A stretch of 64,000 nt of DNA from JAAYZX01 sp040770645 (GCA_040770645.1 JAXGIS010000002.1:233757-297756); one strand, 5' to 3'. Shown: positions 9,239 through 19,549, counted from the first letter of the stretch. The notes: generated by a model not told the origin, from the sequence alone. Translations and numbers: made by a program.

Positions 9239-10399
9239 TCAGATGAAGCGCTTGACCTGCTCATCCACGATGGCATCTATATTTTCGGGCGTGGCGCCCA
9301 GCCGCTGTACCAATCGCTCGGCGTAAGACAGACGCTGCGGATTCCACATATCCGCCACCCCTTCAAAGATCCCCCACCGCCGCCCCACCTGGTAGATGAG
9401 GCGTCGCTCCTGATCCATCTCCAGGAAGGCGCGCGGGATCGAGGCCATGCGTTCTTTGTCCTCCGGCAGCCTGCCTTCGAGATCTTGGAAGAGGTTGAGG
9501 ATGTGATCGCTCTTGACCACGCTGGTGATACCTTCCAGGCTCTCGACAAACAGCAGGATCTCACGGGCCATGAGCTCATCAGTGGGGCGACGGAAGGTAC
9601 CTGCCGCCAGGCCGGCGGCCATGGGCACATGATCGGGCACGGCCAGGCTGCGCAGGCGAATGAAGTCGGGATTGACCTGGTTCATGACGTCGGCGGTCTC
9701 GCGCGCGTTGTCCTCCCAGAGCTCCTCGCCCCCCAACCCCGGCATGTAGTAGGCACTGAGTTCGATGGCGCTGTGCTTTACCCGCAGCCCGGCCTCGATG
9801 TGCATGGCCTTGGTAGCCCCCTTGTCCACCAGGGCCAGCACCTTATCTGATCCCGACTCGAAACCCACGTGAATACGGTTGAGACCGGCCGCCGCCATGG
9901 CGGCGAGGTCCGCGTCGGTGAGGTGCGTGGCCAGCGTGTGCGAGCGCGCGTAAGTTGTGACCCGCTCCACCCAGGGGAAGCGCTCCCGGATGCGCTCCAG
10001 GATGCGAATCATGTCACCCGGCCGGATGACCAAACTGTTGGCGTCCTGCAGGAACACCGACTTCATGCCGGTCTGACGCCAGTTCCAGGCGACGCTGGCC
10101 GCCAGGGCGTCATCCGAGGGCAGATCAGGGAACTTCCGCTGCCGCTCCGCGGCGAGCGCTTCAGACTCCTCCTTACGCCCCATGTCGGCGTAGAGATAGC
10201 GGGCCACGGCATCGATGTCGGCTAAGACGTGTTCCACCGGGCGACGCGAGAAACGCGTGCCTTTGTAAACAGGGCAGAAACTGCACTTGTTCCAGGGGCA
10301 GTTGCGCGTCACCCGCAGTAACAGGCTGGCGGCCTCGCTGGGGGGCCGAATGGGCCCCTGCTCCAAGCCTCGGTATTCGGTGCCGGGGTGCGTGGTCAT
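9239..10399 (-). CDS. Radical SAM protein of unknown substrate
   Basis: A 386-residue radical-SAM enzyme. The cluster motif CPWNKCSFC (Cx4Cx2C spacing, a variant of the usual Cx3Cx2C) lies near residue 40, in TRNCPWNKCSFCPVYKG. GFESGSDKVLALVDKG is the SAM-binding 'GxES' strand, as in B12-independent Elp3/HemN-like members. An internal segment (residues ~70–110) includes many charged residues. The ATG at 10399 is 2 nt after the stop of the upstream zinc-ribbon gene; a TTG three codons upstream overlaps that stop and is less likely. The two genes look co-translated. Resembles uncharacterised radical SAM proteins of anaerobes; I cannot assign a reaction. Confidence 0.8.
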   Translation of the reverse strand: MTTHPGTEYRGLEQGPIRPPSEAASLLLRVTRNCPWNKCSFCPVYKGTRFSRRPVEHVLADIDAVARYLYADMGRKEESEALAAERQRKFPDLPSDDALAASVAWNWRQTGMKSVFLQDANSLVIRPGDMIRILERIRERFPWVERVTTYARSHTLATHLTDADLAAMAAAGLNRIHVGFESGSDKVLALVDKGATKAMHIEAGLRVKHSAIELSAYYMPGLGGEELWEDNARETADVMNQVNPDFIRLRSLAVPDHVPMAAGLAAGTFRRPTDELMAREILLFVESLEGITSVVKSDHILNLFQDLEGRLPEDKERMASIPRAFLEMDQERRLIYQVGRRWGIFEGVADMWNPQRLSYAERLVQRLGATPENIDAIVDEQVKRFI

Positions 10400-10401
10400 C
10401 G

Positions 10402-10788
10402 CTAGCAACTGCCTTCCGAGGCGACTGATCCCGTTTGGCCGGTCTCAGCCACAGCCGCTTCAGGCGCATCTTCGGGCTCCTCGTACCTCACGCCCGCCTC
10501 CGGCACCTCGGGAAGGTCGCCGACTCGCGCCCGCATTGTGCTCCACAGCCGCGTGCGCAAAGGGACGTTGCAATCCGGGTACGCGCAGCGCGCCCGCATC
10601 ATCACGGCTTCCCCCAGTCGGTCCAGATTGGGGCTGCCGCCCGCGTACATCGTGGCCTTGTCGAACGTGGCGTCATCCACCACCACGTCGTCTTCCGTGA
10701 ACGTACGATGGCACTCCTCGCACCACAGATAGCGCGTGCCGCCCACCCGCCTGCTCAAGCCTTCCGGCAGATCCTTGACCGGTTTCAT
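10402..10788 (-). CDS. Small zinc-ribbon-like protein, function unknown
   Basis: 128 residues. Two cysteine pairs are visible, CEEC (in YLWCEECHRTF, residues ~20–25) and CAYPDC (residues ~68–73), which would fit one structural zinc site. The C-terminal 40 residues are acidic and Ala/Glu-rich, probably disordered. It ends 2 nt before the radical SAM gene, so the pair may work together. I do not recognise the family. Confidence 0.6.
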   Translation of the reverse strand: MKPVKDLPEGLSRRVGGTRYLWCEECHRTFTEDDVVVDDATFDKATMYAGGSPNLDRLGEAVMMRARCAYPDCNVPLRTRLWSTMRARVGDLPEVPEAGVRYEEPEDAPEAAVAETGQTGSVASEGSC

Positions 10789-10834
10789 GCGTCCCTCTCT
10801 CTCGCGACCATATCGGTCACCGCCTAGTTGTCAT

Positions 10835-12641
10835 TCAATTCACGTCTATCTTGCCACGTGCCTCATCAATCCTCTTGACCCGCACCGTGACCAGATCCGC
10901 CAAACGGTAGGCGGACCCCGTTCTCCTTCCCACCAGCGCCGTCTCCAACTCGTTGAGCTCGTAATAGTCGCCGGGAGATCGCGGGCAGCCAGGAACCCCT
11001 GGTAGAGATCGTCGAACAGGACAAAGGCCCCACTCCGCACCAGGCTCAGGATCTCACCGTGAAACACCTGCGCATGACCGTCGCGCTCGAGACGAGCGGC
11101 GAGCAGGTGGGCCAACGCGATGTCGTCGGCCACGAGCTCCACCTTGGCCGCTTCGCGTTCCATGCGCGAGCAGTGCTCGGCCCAGTCCGCCAGCGAGAAA
11201 GTGGTGGGGCTGGGAGCCAGCCCGAGCGTCGCCAGCAGCCCCCTGTGCACGAGCAGGTCGGGGTAGCGACGAATGGGCGATGTGAAGTGGCAGTAGGCCT
11301 TGGAGGCCAGACCGAAATGCCCGATGTTTCTGGTCTGGTAGACGGCGCGTGATTGAGCGCGCAGAACCTGGCTAGTTAGTGCCGCCTTTCCTCGCCCCGG
11401 CGGAGTGACGCGCTCCACCCATCCTGCCACCTCCACCGTGGCGCGGCGGATATCGGTGGGAGTGGCCGTGAGAGGGTCGAAGACCGGTGTGGGGAGATCG
11501 AGCGAGGCCAGCACGTCGAGGAGGTGATCCAGATGAAAGGGATCGGGCAGATCGTGGACACGATAGACCGTCGGCACGTGGCGTTGCTCCAGGAATTCAG
11601 CCACCTGCTCATTGGCGAGGACCATGAAATCCTCAATGAGCTGGTGGCTTTCCATATCCTGAGCCACATGCGCGCGTATCAGGTTACCCTCATGGTCCCA
11701 ATGAAAGTCGGGCTCGCGGGAGTTGATGTCGATCTTGCCCCGTTCCACACGCCGCCGCCGCAATGCGGCCGCCAACGGTCGGGCCAGAGCGAGTGCCGCC
11801 CCCAGTTGGGGGGAAGGCCTTATCTTCCCTTCGAACACGCCCTGCACCTGGTCGTACTCGAGACGTTCATCGCTCCGGACCAGCGATCTGTAGAACTGAC
11901 TCTCTCTGACGCGGCCCGAGGAATCCACCACCATCTCCACGGTGACGGCTTTGCGGTCTTCGCCGGGGGTGAGAGAGCACACGCCACTCGAGAGCTGAGG
12001 TGGCAACATGGGTTCCACACCGGTGGGCACATAGACCGAGGTGGCACGACGCAGGGCTTCCTGATCGATCACGGACCCTTCGCGCACGTAGTAGGCCACG
12101 TCCGCAATGTGCACATACACGCGCACAGCATCGTGCTCCCCCGCCCCACTGCCCGCTGCCGGCACAAATGACAGCGCATCATCGAAATCCCGCGCCGTCT
12201 CCGGATCGATGGTGAAAGCGAACAGCCGGCGCAGGTCTACCCGGCCCTCGTCCCGTGCGGAATCACGCTGCGCCACCGCGGCGGCCTCCGCCAATACCCG
12301 AGGGTGAAGCCACGATGGGGGACGCTGTCGAGAAGCAGGGCCTCGAGCACGTCACGGACCTGACCCTTGCGACCGATCACCTTCACGATCTTCACCCGCC
12401 GGCCGTGGGCATACATGTACAGGACCAAGTCGCCGGGACTGGGCTTGATCCCGTCCCGTGCCACCAGCAGAGCCGTGCCCGGTTGGAACAGGGGCTCTAC
12501 CTCCAGGTGCTTCCCGTTGCGGGTCACCAGGCCGGCGGTAGGACGCAACTCCTCAACGAAGGCGCGGCCCGCCTCGCGCGCCACGGCTTGGGCGGTGGCG
12601 TATCGCCGGGCGCTACGGCTCAGGCGCTTGGGACGAGGCAT
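10835..12641 (-). CDS. rnr: Ribonuclease R-type 3'-5' exoribonuclease (frameshifted)
   Basis: Processive RNB-family exoribonuclease for mRNA and structured RNA decay; it partners the SmpB–tmRNA system. A cold-shock/OB-like N-terminus (residues ~1–110) leads into the RNB domain with FTIDPETARDFDDALSF (catalytic Asp cluster), YVREGSVIDQEA, TSPIRRYPDLLVHR, and a C-terminal S1 domain ending VRVKRIDEARGKIDV. One base is missing near 12302 (joining HRGFTP to RVLAEAAAVAQ) and one near 10975 (after FLAARDLP). With both restored the protein is ~600 residues and stops at TGA 10835–10837. It lies directly downstream of prmA. Confidence 0.88.
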
Positions 12642-12651
12642 GGGTAGCCCC

Positions 12652-13741
12652 TCACCCCAGCACGGGTTGGAGATCCATGGAGACCCACTCGCCTTCGCGG
12701 TACGTGTTCACCGAAACGAAGCCCGCCTCGCCGGCCACTTCCACCACTGCCCTCTCCTGAGTGCCCGCGAGTATGCCCGAAACGAGCAGGCGACGAGGCG
12801 CGGCACCTGCCTGGTCCCCGCCGCCGCCGGCGAGCGTCGCCACGCGGCGGAGCAGTGCCGTGACAGGACCTAGGGTCAGATTGGCCAGCACCACCGCTCC
12901 GGCGAAAACCTGAAGAGGGACCTCCAGCAGGTCGTCCGCCCACACCTCCACTTCCACGCCGTTGGCCGCAGCGTTGGCCGCGGCGGCCTGCACGGCCAGG
13001 GGATCGTGATCAAAAGCCCGCACGGGCGCATAACCCAGCTTGGCCCCGGCGATGGCCAGTATCCCGGAACCTGTGCCTACATCCACCAATGGGATACGAG
13101 AAGCGGCGCCGGCGAGCGCGGGACTGGCGTGAGCGACCCCGGTGCCAGCGTCGGCGGCGCCGACGGAAGCGGTCCCGGGATCGGCGGCGCCGACGGGCGT
13201 CTCCCCGGCCAACCCGCCGCTCACCGGCTCCGCCGCCCTCCCGCCCTCAGGTGTCGCCCGCCCGCTCGTCCCCCTCGTCCCCTCCTGTAGAAGCGAGAGC
13301 ACGCCGCGTGTAGTGGGGTGAAGGCCCGTTCCGAAAGCCAGGCCGGGGTTGATCACCACATCCACAAGCCCGGCAGCGGCCGGCGGCTCCCAAGGCGGAC
13401 GCAGGTGAGAGCCTTCCCACCGTGAGTGGGCTAAAATGCCGGCGCCAACCGTGGACCCAATCTCGTGGCACGCGCTCCCACTCCACGGACAAGGAGGCGC
13501 GCAGACTGGGTTCATGCGGCAGAAGGCGCTCCACCGTACGCCGGTCCACACGCCCCGTAGCCTGGTTATCCGGGTAGAAAACGAGCGTACGAGAGCCCCC
13601 TTCGGCATCCACATCTTCGTACGAACCCAACCGGTCCATGAGCAACGCGCCCACGATCTCGGCCCACTCGCCGGGGACGGTGATGCGCAGCGCCCGGTCA
13701 GTCGATGGCGCATCGCGATGGGGGCGACGGGTGGCGACCAC
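12652..13741 (-). CDS. prmA: Ribosomal protein L11 methyltransferase (frameshifted)
   Basis: SAM-dependent trimethylation of ribosomal protein L11. N-terminal frame: VPGEWAEIVGALLMDRLG…DWVHGWRRHFSPL; after a shift near 13400 the frame continues LRPPWE…VINPGLAFGTGLHPTT, VDVGTGSGILAIAGAKLG (SAM loop) and NLTLGPVTALL. Between GTGLHPTT and the SAM loop there is an extra Gly/Ala/Pro-rich insert of about 50 residues with repeated VGAADxGT units, where the family normally has ~20 residues. It follows dnaJ by a few bases, the usual neighbourhood. Function is probably intact if the shift is a sequence error. Confidence 0.88.
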
Positions 13742-13750
13742 GTGGCTCCG

Positions 13751-14878
13751 TCACCCAGTGAACAGCTGTTTGAACTTCTGGAAGAACCCCTCGGACCTGT
13801 GGTTGTAATGCTCCTGGCCACAGCACTCATCGAACTCCTGGAGGAGGTCGCGCTGGCGATCATCGAGGTTGCGCGGCACAATCACATTGATCAGGATGCG
13901 CTGCGAGCCACGTCCGCTCTGTCGCAGATGCGGCACCCCGCGCGACTTCAGCGTGATGACATCGCCCGGCTGCGTCCCGGGCGCAAAGTGCACTTCCTCT
14001 TCGCCGTCGAGAGTGGGGACGGGAATGTCGGCGCCCAGGGCGGCCTGCACCATAGTGAGGTCCTGCCGGTAGAGAATGTCGTCGCCTTGGCGTTCGAAGA
14101 AGGGGTGAGGCGCCACCCTGACCTGCACGTACACATCACCGGGCAGCCCCCCGCGCTCCCCGGCGCCACCACGACCGCTCAGGCGCACACGTTGACCGTC
14201 GGCGATACCCGCCGGGATGTCAACCGATAGGGTCCGCGTGCGCATGGCGCGCCGGCACCGCCGCACTCTTCGCTGCGGATGCTCGATGACTCTCCCCTCA
14301 CCCCTGCACGCCCCGCACGGTCCCGTCTGTACGAACTGCCCGAACAGCGACTGCCGCACGGTGCGGGTGACCCCGCTGCCTCCACACGCGGGGCAGACCC
14401 GTATGGATGAAGGATCGGTGGTGCCGGCGCCCCCACACTCACGACAGGTGTCGAGCGACTCGATCTCCACTTCTTTATTTACCCCGAAGGCCGCTTCCTT
14501 CAGATCCAGCTCTATCTCCACCAGCAGGTCCTGCCCCCGCGCCGGCTCCGCCCGGCGCTGGGTGGCGCCACCAAACCAGTTGCCGAAGAAGCTCTGGAAG
14601 ATGTCGTCGAAATCGCCGAACGGGCCGCCGAAACCACCCGTTCCTCCCGCGCCGCGGCGGAAGGCGTCGGGCCCGTAGGTGTCGTAGAGGCGACGTTTGT
14701 CGGCGTCGCACAGCACCTCGTAGGCCTGCGTGGCTTCCTTGAATTTGCTCTCGCAATCGGGATCGTGGCTGTTGACATCGGGGTGCAGTTCGCGAGCCAG
14801 CCGGCGGTATGCCTTCTTGATGGACTGGGCATCGGCATCGCGAGATACACCCAGCACCTCGTAGTAGTCACGGGTCAT
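13751..14878 (-). CDS. dnaJ: Chaperone DnaJ (Hsp40)
   Basis: Co-chaperone stimulating DnaK. J-domain with HPD at residues ~33–35, a G/F-rich linker (GGTGGFGGPFGDFDDIF), zinc-binding repeats CRECGGAG, CPACGGSG and CGACRGEG, then the C-terminal substrate domains, ending near 375 residues. The fourth zinc repeat is missing in this frame: HP is followed by a scrambled QRRVRRCRR before AMRTRTLSVDIPAG. The alternate frame at 14250–14275 reads SEECGGAG, so two nearby indels have probably hidden a normal repeat. The start overlaps the hrcA stop by 4 nt (ATGA). No grpE or dnaK is in the window. Confidence 0.95.
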   Translation of the reverse strand: MTRDYYEVLGVSRDADAQSIKKAYRRLARELHPDVNSHDPDCESKFKEATQAYEVLCDADKRRLYDTYGPDAFRRGAGGTGGFGGPFGDFDDIFQSFFGNWFGGATQRRAEPARGQDLLVEIELDLKEAAFGVNKEVEIESLDTCRECGGAGTTDPSSIRVCPACGGSGVTRTVRQSLFGQFVQTGPCGACRGEGRVIEHPQRRVRRCRRAMRTRTLSVDIPAGIADGQRVRLSGRGGAGERGGLPGDVYVQVRVAPHPFFERQGDDILYRQDLTMVQAALGADIPVPTLDGEEEVHFAPGTQPGDVITLKSRGVPHLRQSGRGSQRILINVIVPRNLDDRQRDLLQEFDECCGQEHYNHRSEGFFQKFKQLFTG

Positions 14879-15905
14879 TCGTAGCGATCCTCCAGAAACT
14901 GGGATAGAAGCTGTGCCGTGCCCCGCACGGTGGCTATGGCCGTGTAGTAGTCCATGCGCGTGGGACCCACGAGGCTCACCGCGCCCAGCGCGCGCTGGGG
15001 CAGACCGTAACCAGCCGCCACCAGGGAGAACCCGCGCAGAGGCTCGGCTTCGTTCTCCTCGCCGATGCTCAGGAACACCCGATCACGTGTCAGGGCAGAG
15101 CGCAGGAAGCGCAGAATCATGTAGCGATCTTCGAGCAACAGCATCAGGCGGTGGAGCTCTTCGAGATCGGGGGCTTGGGATTGGCCCACCAGAGCAGACC
15201 GACCACCTACGTAGAGCTCGCTCGAGGACTCCTCATCGAGCAGGTGATCAAAAGCCACATCCAATGACTTCAGAAACGCCGCCTCCTTGGGGGAGAGCTC
15301 GGGGTTCTCGAGGGCGCGCCGGACGGTGCGCTCGGAGATCAAGGAATTTCCAAGCACTTCGTTGAGGTAGGCGTGGGCCCACTCCACCATGCCCGGATCC
15401 AGCGGCACCGGATATTCGATCATCTCCTTGGTGACGCGACCGGTGGACACGATGAAGACCACGAGCAGGATGGACGGCTGCAACATCAGGAGCTCCACGT
15501 GACGAAGCCGCGCGCCGCTGACGCGCGGCGCCACCACCAGAAAGCCAGCAGATTGGTGGCACGAGCCATGGCCTCGCTCGTCTGCTTCATGGCTGCATCC
15601 ACTTCGGTGGCGAGTTCTTCGAGTTGCACGGGGGCAGTGGCCGCCTCGCGACCTGTCTGGCAGGCCATGATGGAGTCCACCGTCTCCCGGTACCCCAGAT
15701 CGGTGGGAATGCGCCCGGCCGACGTGTGGGGGTGCGTCAAGTAACCCAACTCCTCCAACACGGCGAACTCGTTGCGCACGGTCGACGAGGACACCTTGAA
15801 GCCGGCGGTGGCCGCTATGGCCTTGGAGGATACGGGGACGCCGGAGCTGATGTACCGTTCCGTGGCCAACCTCAGGATGGTTTTCTGTCTCTGCGTGAGT
15901 GCCAT
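14875..15905 (-). CDS. hrcA: Heat-inducible transcription repressor HrcA (frameshifted)
   Basis: Represses groESL/dnaK-type operons through the CIRCE operator. N-terminal winged helix: LTQRQKTILRLATERYISSGVPVSS, STVRNEFAVLEELGYL, HTSAGRIPTDLGYR. C-terminal dimer/GAF-like part: VGPTRMDYYTAIATVRGTAQLL. A missing base near 15535 separates ATNLLAF from VVAPRVSGARLRHVELL. ATG 15905 is chosen because MALTQRQKTIL is the conserved start. I found no CIRCE inverted repeat near hemW, hrcA or dnaJ. About 344 residues after repair, normal. Confidence 0.92.
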
Positions 15906-15934
15906 GATGAATCCGGCTTCCGTCACCCTTGGAG

Positions 15935-17341
15935 TCACTCTGCGGCAGGCGAGACGAGGATGGCGGACAGCACCGCGTTGCTCACATTCAGCCCGCCCGC
16001 GCTGAGAGTGAGTTTACCACAGCGCTCCACCACTAAACCCGCAGCCAGAAGTTGCCGTAGCCGATCATTGTCCAACACGATTTCGACCTCTTCTCTCGAC
16101 ACCCCTTCAGCCGTGCGCAGGCCCAGCATGGCCCGTTCAAACAGGGTGTTCATGGCGGGTCAACCTCTCCACCGTGCCCGCGGAGGGTGAGAGCGAGGGT
16201 GCGGCTGAGAGGCGGGGATGATGAAAAATAAAGCTGAAGTCGAGGCTGAGGGTGAACCCCAAGTTGCTTTGTCTCCGCGCTGTCTCTCCGCCTTGTATCG
16301 CGCCCAGCGTGCAACATATTCCTCTGCCGTAGAGACGTTACCCCACCGCAGCCCCACCCACGGTGGGGAGACGGCCGCGGCACCCACCCCCCAGATAGTC
16401 CCACCCCCGCCAGTACGCCAGGTTGTGCCGGCACTCGTAACCAGGCCGAGCGAAGTTGGACACCTCGTAGCGCTGTAACCCCCTTGCTCCAGGGAGCGCC
16501 ACCACTTTCGCGTAACGCCGTTCGGCGAAAGCTTGGGCGCGCTTGGGCCCAGGCCCAAGCGCCGGGCCACGCGGGCCGCGTAGCTCGGGGTATAGGTGAG
16601 ATCGTAGAGCGATATGTGGGCAGGCCCCGCGGCCACGGCTCTCAACACATCACCCTCCGCTTGGCGCCAAGTCTGCCCGGGAATGCCGAAGATGAGGTCC
16701 AGATTCCAGTTGGAGAGCCCGCATTCCGCAACTGCCCCGCACACCCGCCTCAGGGCCTCGTCGTGTACGCTCCGGCCCAAAGTCCGACGCAGTGAGGCAT
16801 CGAAACTCTGCACGCCCAGGCTGAGTCTGGTCATGCCCATCGCACAACTGCTGAAGCTTGTCGCCGTCCGGGCCTTCCGGGGTTCCGCCTCCACCGTCAG
16901 TTCCAAAGCGCCGGCTCCGCACCAACTGCGGGGGGCGTTTGCGCAGCCGCGGCCGGGGCCGGCAGCCGCAGCCGCAGCCGGGCCGATAGCCGCGACCGGG
17001 CCGCCTGCCGCCAGCCCGCCCGTTGACGACCCGCCCGTTGACTGCGGCCCGCCATCCGTCGCCGTCCCCTCGCCGGACAGTCCACGCACCAAAGCCACCA
17101 GCGCGCCGAACGGCAGATGGGTGGGGGTACCTCCCCCCACATACACAGTCTCCAGATGTTGCGCCCGCCAGGGCGCACTCCATGCCAACTCAGTCTCGAG
17201 AGCGTTAAGGTAAGATGCCGTCACGGTCTCCAGCGCTCGGGGCACGAGAGCCTCCGAAGCAAAATCGCAATAGGCACAGCGCGCCCGACAGAAGGGGATA
17301 TGAACATAGAGGTGCCGCACCGCCCCCGCGCCCGGCTCCAT
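15935..17341 (-). CDS. hemW: HemW-type radical SAM heme chaperone (multiple frameshifts)
   Basis: HemN-like radical SAM protein, now regarded as a heme-trafficking protein rather than a coproporphyrinogen oxidase. ATG 17341 gives MEPGAGAVRHLYVHIPFC; the cluster motif is CRARCAYC. Further landmarks are VYVGGGTPTHLP, LSLGVQSFDASLRRTLGR, LDLIFGIPGQTW and HISLYDLTYTP. A short double shift near 16860–16890 garbles the stretch before CAMGMTR. Several more shifts after 16560 scramble the C-terminal third, which resurfaces at 15938–16150 as GLRTAEGVSREEVE…LTLSAGGLNVSNAVL. An extra Gly/Ala-rich insert of ~60 residues lies between residues ~90 and 160. It sits between a small membrane gene and hrcA, as in many Gram-positives. 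Confidence 0.85.
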
Positions 17342-17361
17342 GCGAGCGGCCCTCGACCGAG

Positions 17362-17631
17362 CTACGCCCGCAGCGCGGCCAGCACCACAGCTACAACGCC
17401 CAAGGCGATGGCCACGTAGCCCGCCACGTTGGTCCAAGAGCCCCATAGACCGCGCCCGGCCGGGGCCGTCTCGGCCCGGCCGCCCTCCCGAACGGGCGAT
17501 TGCTCCGGCCCTCCCCCCTCTTCCCCCTCATCGAGTTCATGCGGCCGGAAAGGCCAGCGACCATTGGCCCACAACTGCACAAAACCGAGGGCGATGAGAA
17601 TGACCCCGGCTATGAGGTAGTCGGTGCGCAC
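17362..17631 (-). CDS. Small two-TM membrane protein
   Basis: 89 residues from GTG 17631. TM1 is YLIAGVILIALGFVQLWA, and TM2 is NVAGYVAIALGVVAVVLAAL at the C-terminus. Between them is a ~40-residue polar, Glu/Gly-rich loop. The gene lies 11 nt after lepA and ends 20 nt before hemW, so it is part of the lepA–hemW–hrcA–dnaJ–prmA run. No family recognised. Confidence 0.55.
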   Translation of the reverse strand: MRTDYLIAGVILIALGFVQLWANGRWPFRPHELDEGEEGGGPEQSPVREGGRAETAPAGRGLWGSWTNVAGYVAIALGVVAVVLAALRA

Positions 17632-17642
17632 GGGTGCCCGCC

Positions 17643-19448
17643 CTACTTGGTGTTGAGATCGAGTACCGACAGAAACGCTTCTTGCGGAACTTCCACCGTC
17701 CCAATCATCTTCATGCGCTTCTTCCCCGCCTTCTGTTTGGCGAGCAGTTTGCGCTTGCGACTTATGTCGCCACCATAGCACTTGGCCAAGACGTCCTTGC
17801 GCAGCGCTTTGACCGTCTCGCGCGCTATGACCCTGCTACCGGTGGCCGCCTGAATGGGCACGTCGAATAGTTGGCGCGGGATGCGCTTGCGCAGCCGCTC
17901 CACCAGCCCCCTTCCCATGGTGTAAGCCTTGTCCCGATGGCAGATGAGGCTGAGGGCATCCACCACTTCCCCCGAAATAAGGATATCGAGCTTCACTAGG
18001 TCACCCGGGCGATAACCCGCCAACTCGTAGTCTAAGCTGGCGTAGCCGCGCGTTCTGGTCTTGAGCAGATCGAAGAAGTTCAGAACGATCTCGGCCAGCG
18101 GCAGATCGTAGGCCAAGCGAACGCGATCGGTGGAGAGATACTCCATCTCGACGAACGTACCCCGCTTCTCTTTGCCCAACTCCATGACGCTGCCCACAAA
18201 CTCCTGTGGTACCAAGATATTGGCCGTTATATACGGCTCCAATACTTCTAGGATTCTGCTACCGTCGGGAAAGTCGGTGGGGTTGCTGATGGGCACCTTG
18301 GTACCGTCTGTCATCACCACCTGGTACAACACACTGGGCGTAGTCATGAGCAAGCCCAGTCCAAACTCGCGCTCCAGCCGCTCGCGGATGATCTCCATGT
18401 GCAATAGGCCGAGAAACCCGCAACGGAAACCGAAACCGAGGGCCTTGGATGTCTCGGGCTCGTAATGGAGGGAGGCGTCGTTGAGTTTGAGTTTCTCGAG
18501 CGCGTCCTTGAGATCCGGATAATCCTCACCGTCGATGGGGAACATGCCGCAGAAGACCATGGACACGGCCTCACGGTAGCCCGGCAGTGGCTCCGCCGTC
18601 GGCCGGGCTGCGTCGGTCAGGGTGTCCCCCACGCGCAGGTCGGCAACGTCCTTGATGCCGGTGATGATGTAGCCGACTTCGCCTGCCTTGAGCTCGTCGA
18701 TCTTCTGCGTATCCGGACCGAAGAAGCCTACCTCTTCCACCTCGCTCTCCCGCCCATTGGCGAAGAGGCGAATGACTTCCCCACGCCGGAAGTCCCCGTC
18801 AACCACGCGCACGAAGGCGACCACGCCACGATACTGATCGTAGTGAGAGTCGAAAATCAACGCCCGCGAAGGCCCCTCCGCCTTCCCCCGCGGTGGCGGC
18901 ACCCTCTGCACCACCGCCTCCAGCACCTCCGACACACCCTGCCCGGTCTTGGCCGATACCCGGAGTATCTCGTCGTGCGAGCATCCAATGAGATTCACGA
19001 TCTCCTCGGCCCGTCGCTCCGGTTCGGCTCCCGGCAGGTCAATCTTGTTGAGCACCGGCACTATCTCGAGGTCGTTCTCCAACGCCAAGTAAGTGTTGGC
19101 CAGCGTCTGGGCTTCGATACCCTGGCTGGCATCAACCACCAGCAGCGCACCCTCACATGCGGCCAGGCTGCGCGATACCTCGTAGTTGAAGTCCACGTGC
19201 CCCGGCGTATCGATGAGGTTCAGCTGGTAAGTGGCACCGTCGCGGGCCGTGTACGCCACCCGCACCGCCTTGGCCTTGATGGTGATGCCCCGCTCGCGCT
19301 CCAGATCCATGCGATCGAGCACCTGCTCGCGCATCTGGCGCTCGCTGATCGTATTGGTGATCTCCAAGATGCGATCGGCCAGCGTGGATTTCCCGTGGTC
19401 AATGTGGGCAATGATGGAGAAATTGCGAATGTGCGGGAACTCAGCCAT
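17643..19448 (-). CDS. lepA: Elongation factor 4 (LepA)
   Basis: Ribosome-associated GTPase, 601 residues, the usual length. G-domain motifs are intact: AHIDHGKSTLADR (P-loop), DTPGH, NKID. The LepA-specific C-terminal domain (residues ~490–601) carries KLDILISGEVVDALS and the final lysine-rich AKCYGGDISRKRKLLAKQK. No frameshift is seen, in contrast to its neighbours. It heads the hemW–hrcA–dnaJ operon. Confidence 0.98.
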   Translation of the reverse strand: MAEFPHIRNFSIIAHIDHGKSTLADRILEITNTISERQMREQVLDRMDLERERGITIKAKAVRVAYTARDGATYQLNLIDTPGHVDFNYEVSRSLAACEGALLVVDASQGIEAQTLANTYLALENDLEIVPVLNKIDLPGAEPERRAEEIVNLIGCSHDEILRVSAKTGQGVSEVLEAVVQRVPPPRGKAEGPSRALIFDSHYDQYRGVVAFVRVVDGDFRRGEVIRLFANGRESEVEEVGFFGPDTQKIDELKAGEVGYIITGIKDVADLRVGDTLTDAARPTAEPLPGYREAVSMVFCGMFPIDGEDYPDLKDALEKLKLNDASLHYEPETSKALGFGFRCGFLGLLHMEIIRERLEREFGLGLLMTTPSVLYQVVMTDGTKVPISNPTDFPDGSRILEVLEPYITANILVPQEFVGSVMELGKEKRGTFVEMEYLSTDRVRLAYDLPLAEIVLNFFDLLKTRTRGYASLDYELAGYRPGDLVKLDILISGEVVDALSLICHRDKAYTMGRGLVERLRKRIPRQLFDVPIQAATGSRVIARETVKALRKDVLAKCYGGDISRKRKLLAKQKAGKKRMKMIGTVEVPQEAFLSVLDLNTK

Positions 19449-19549
19449 GAAGTGAGATTGTACCCCAGAGAAGCAGCCACCGCGCCCGACCCCGGTTGCC
19501 GGCGGAGATGGGTACGAGCTGAAGGTGCCCCAAGCGAAGGGCCCCCGGG

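Noticed and set aside
12652..13881. A 409-residue open frame over prmA that starts upstream of dnaJ's end.
   Set aside because: Its first half is the wrong frame; the conserved N-terminus lies in the other frame from 13741.
16160..17446. A single 428-residue open frame covering most of hemW with a longer N-terminus.
   Set aside because: The extra N-terminal part before MEPGAGAVRHLYVHIP is out of line with the family, and the C-terminal part is scrambled by frameshifts; I used ATG 17341 and the true C-terminus at 15935.
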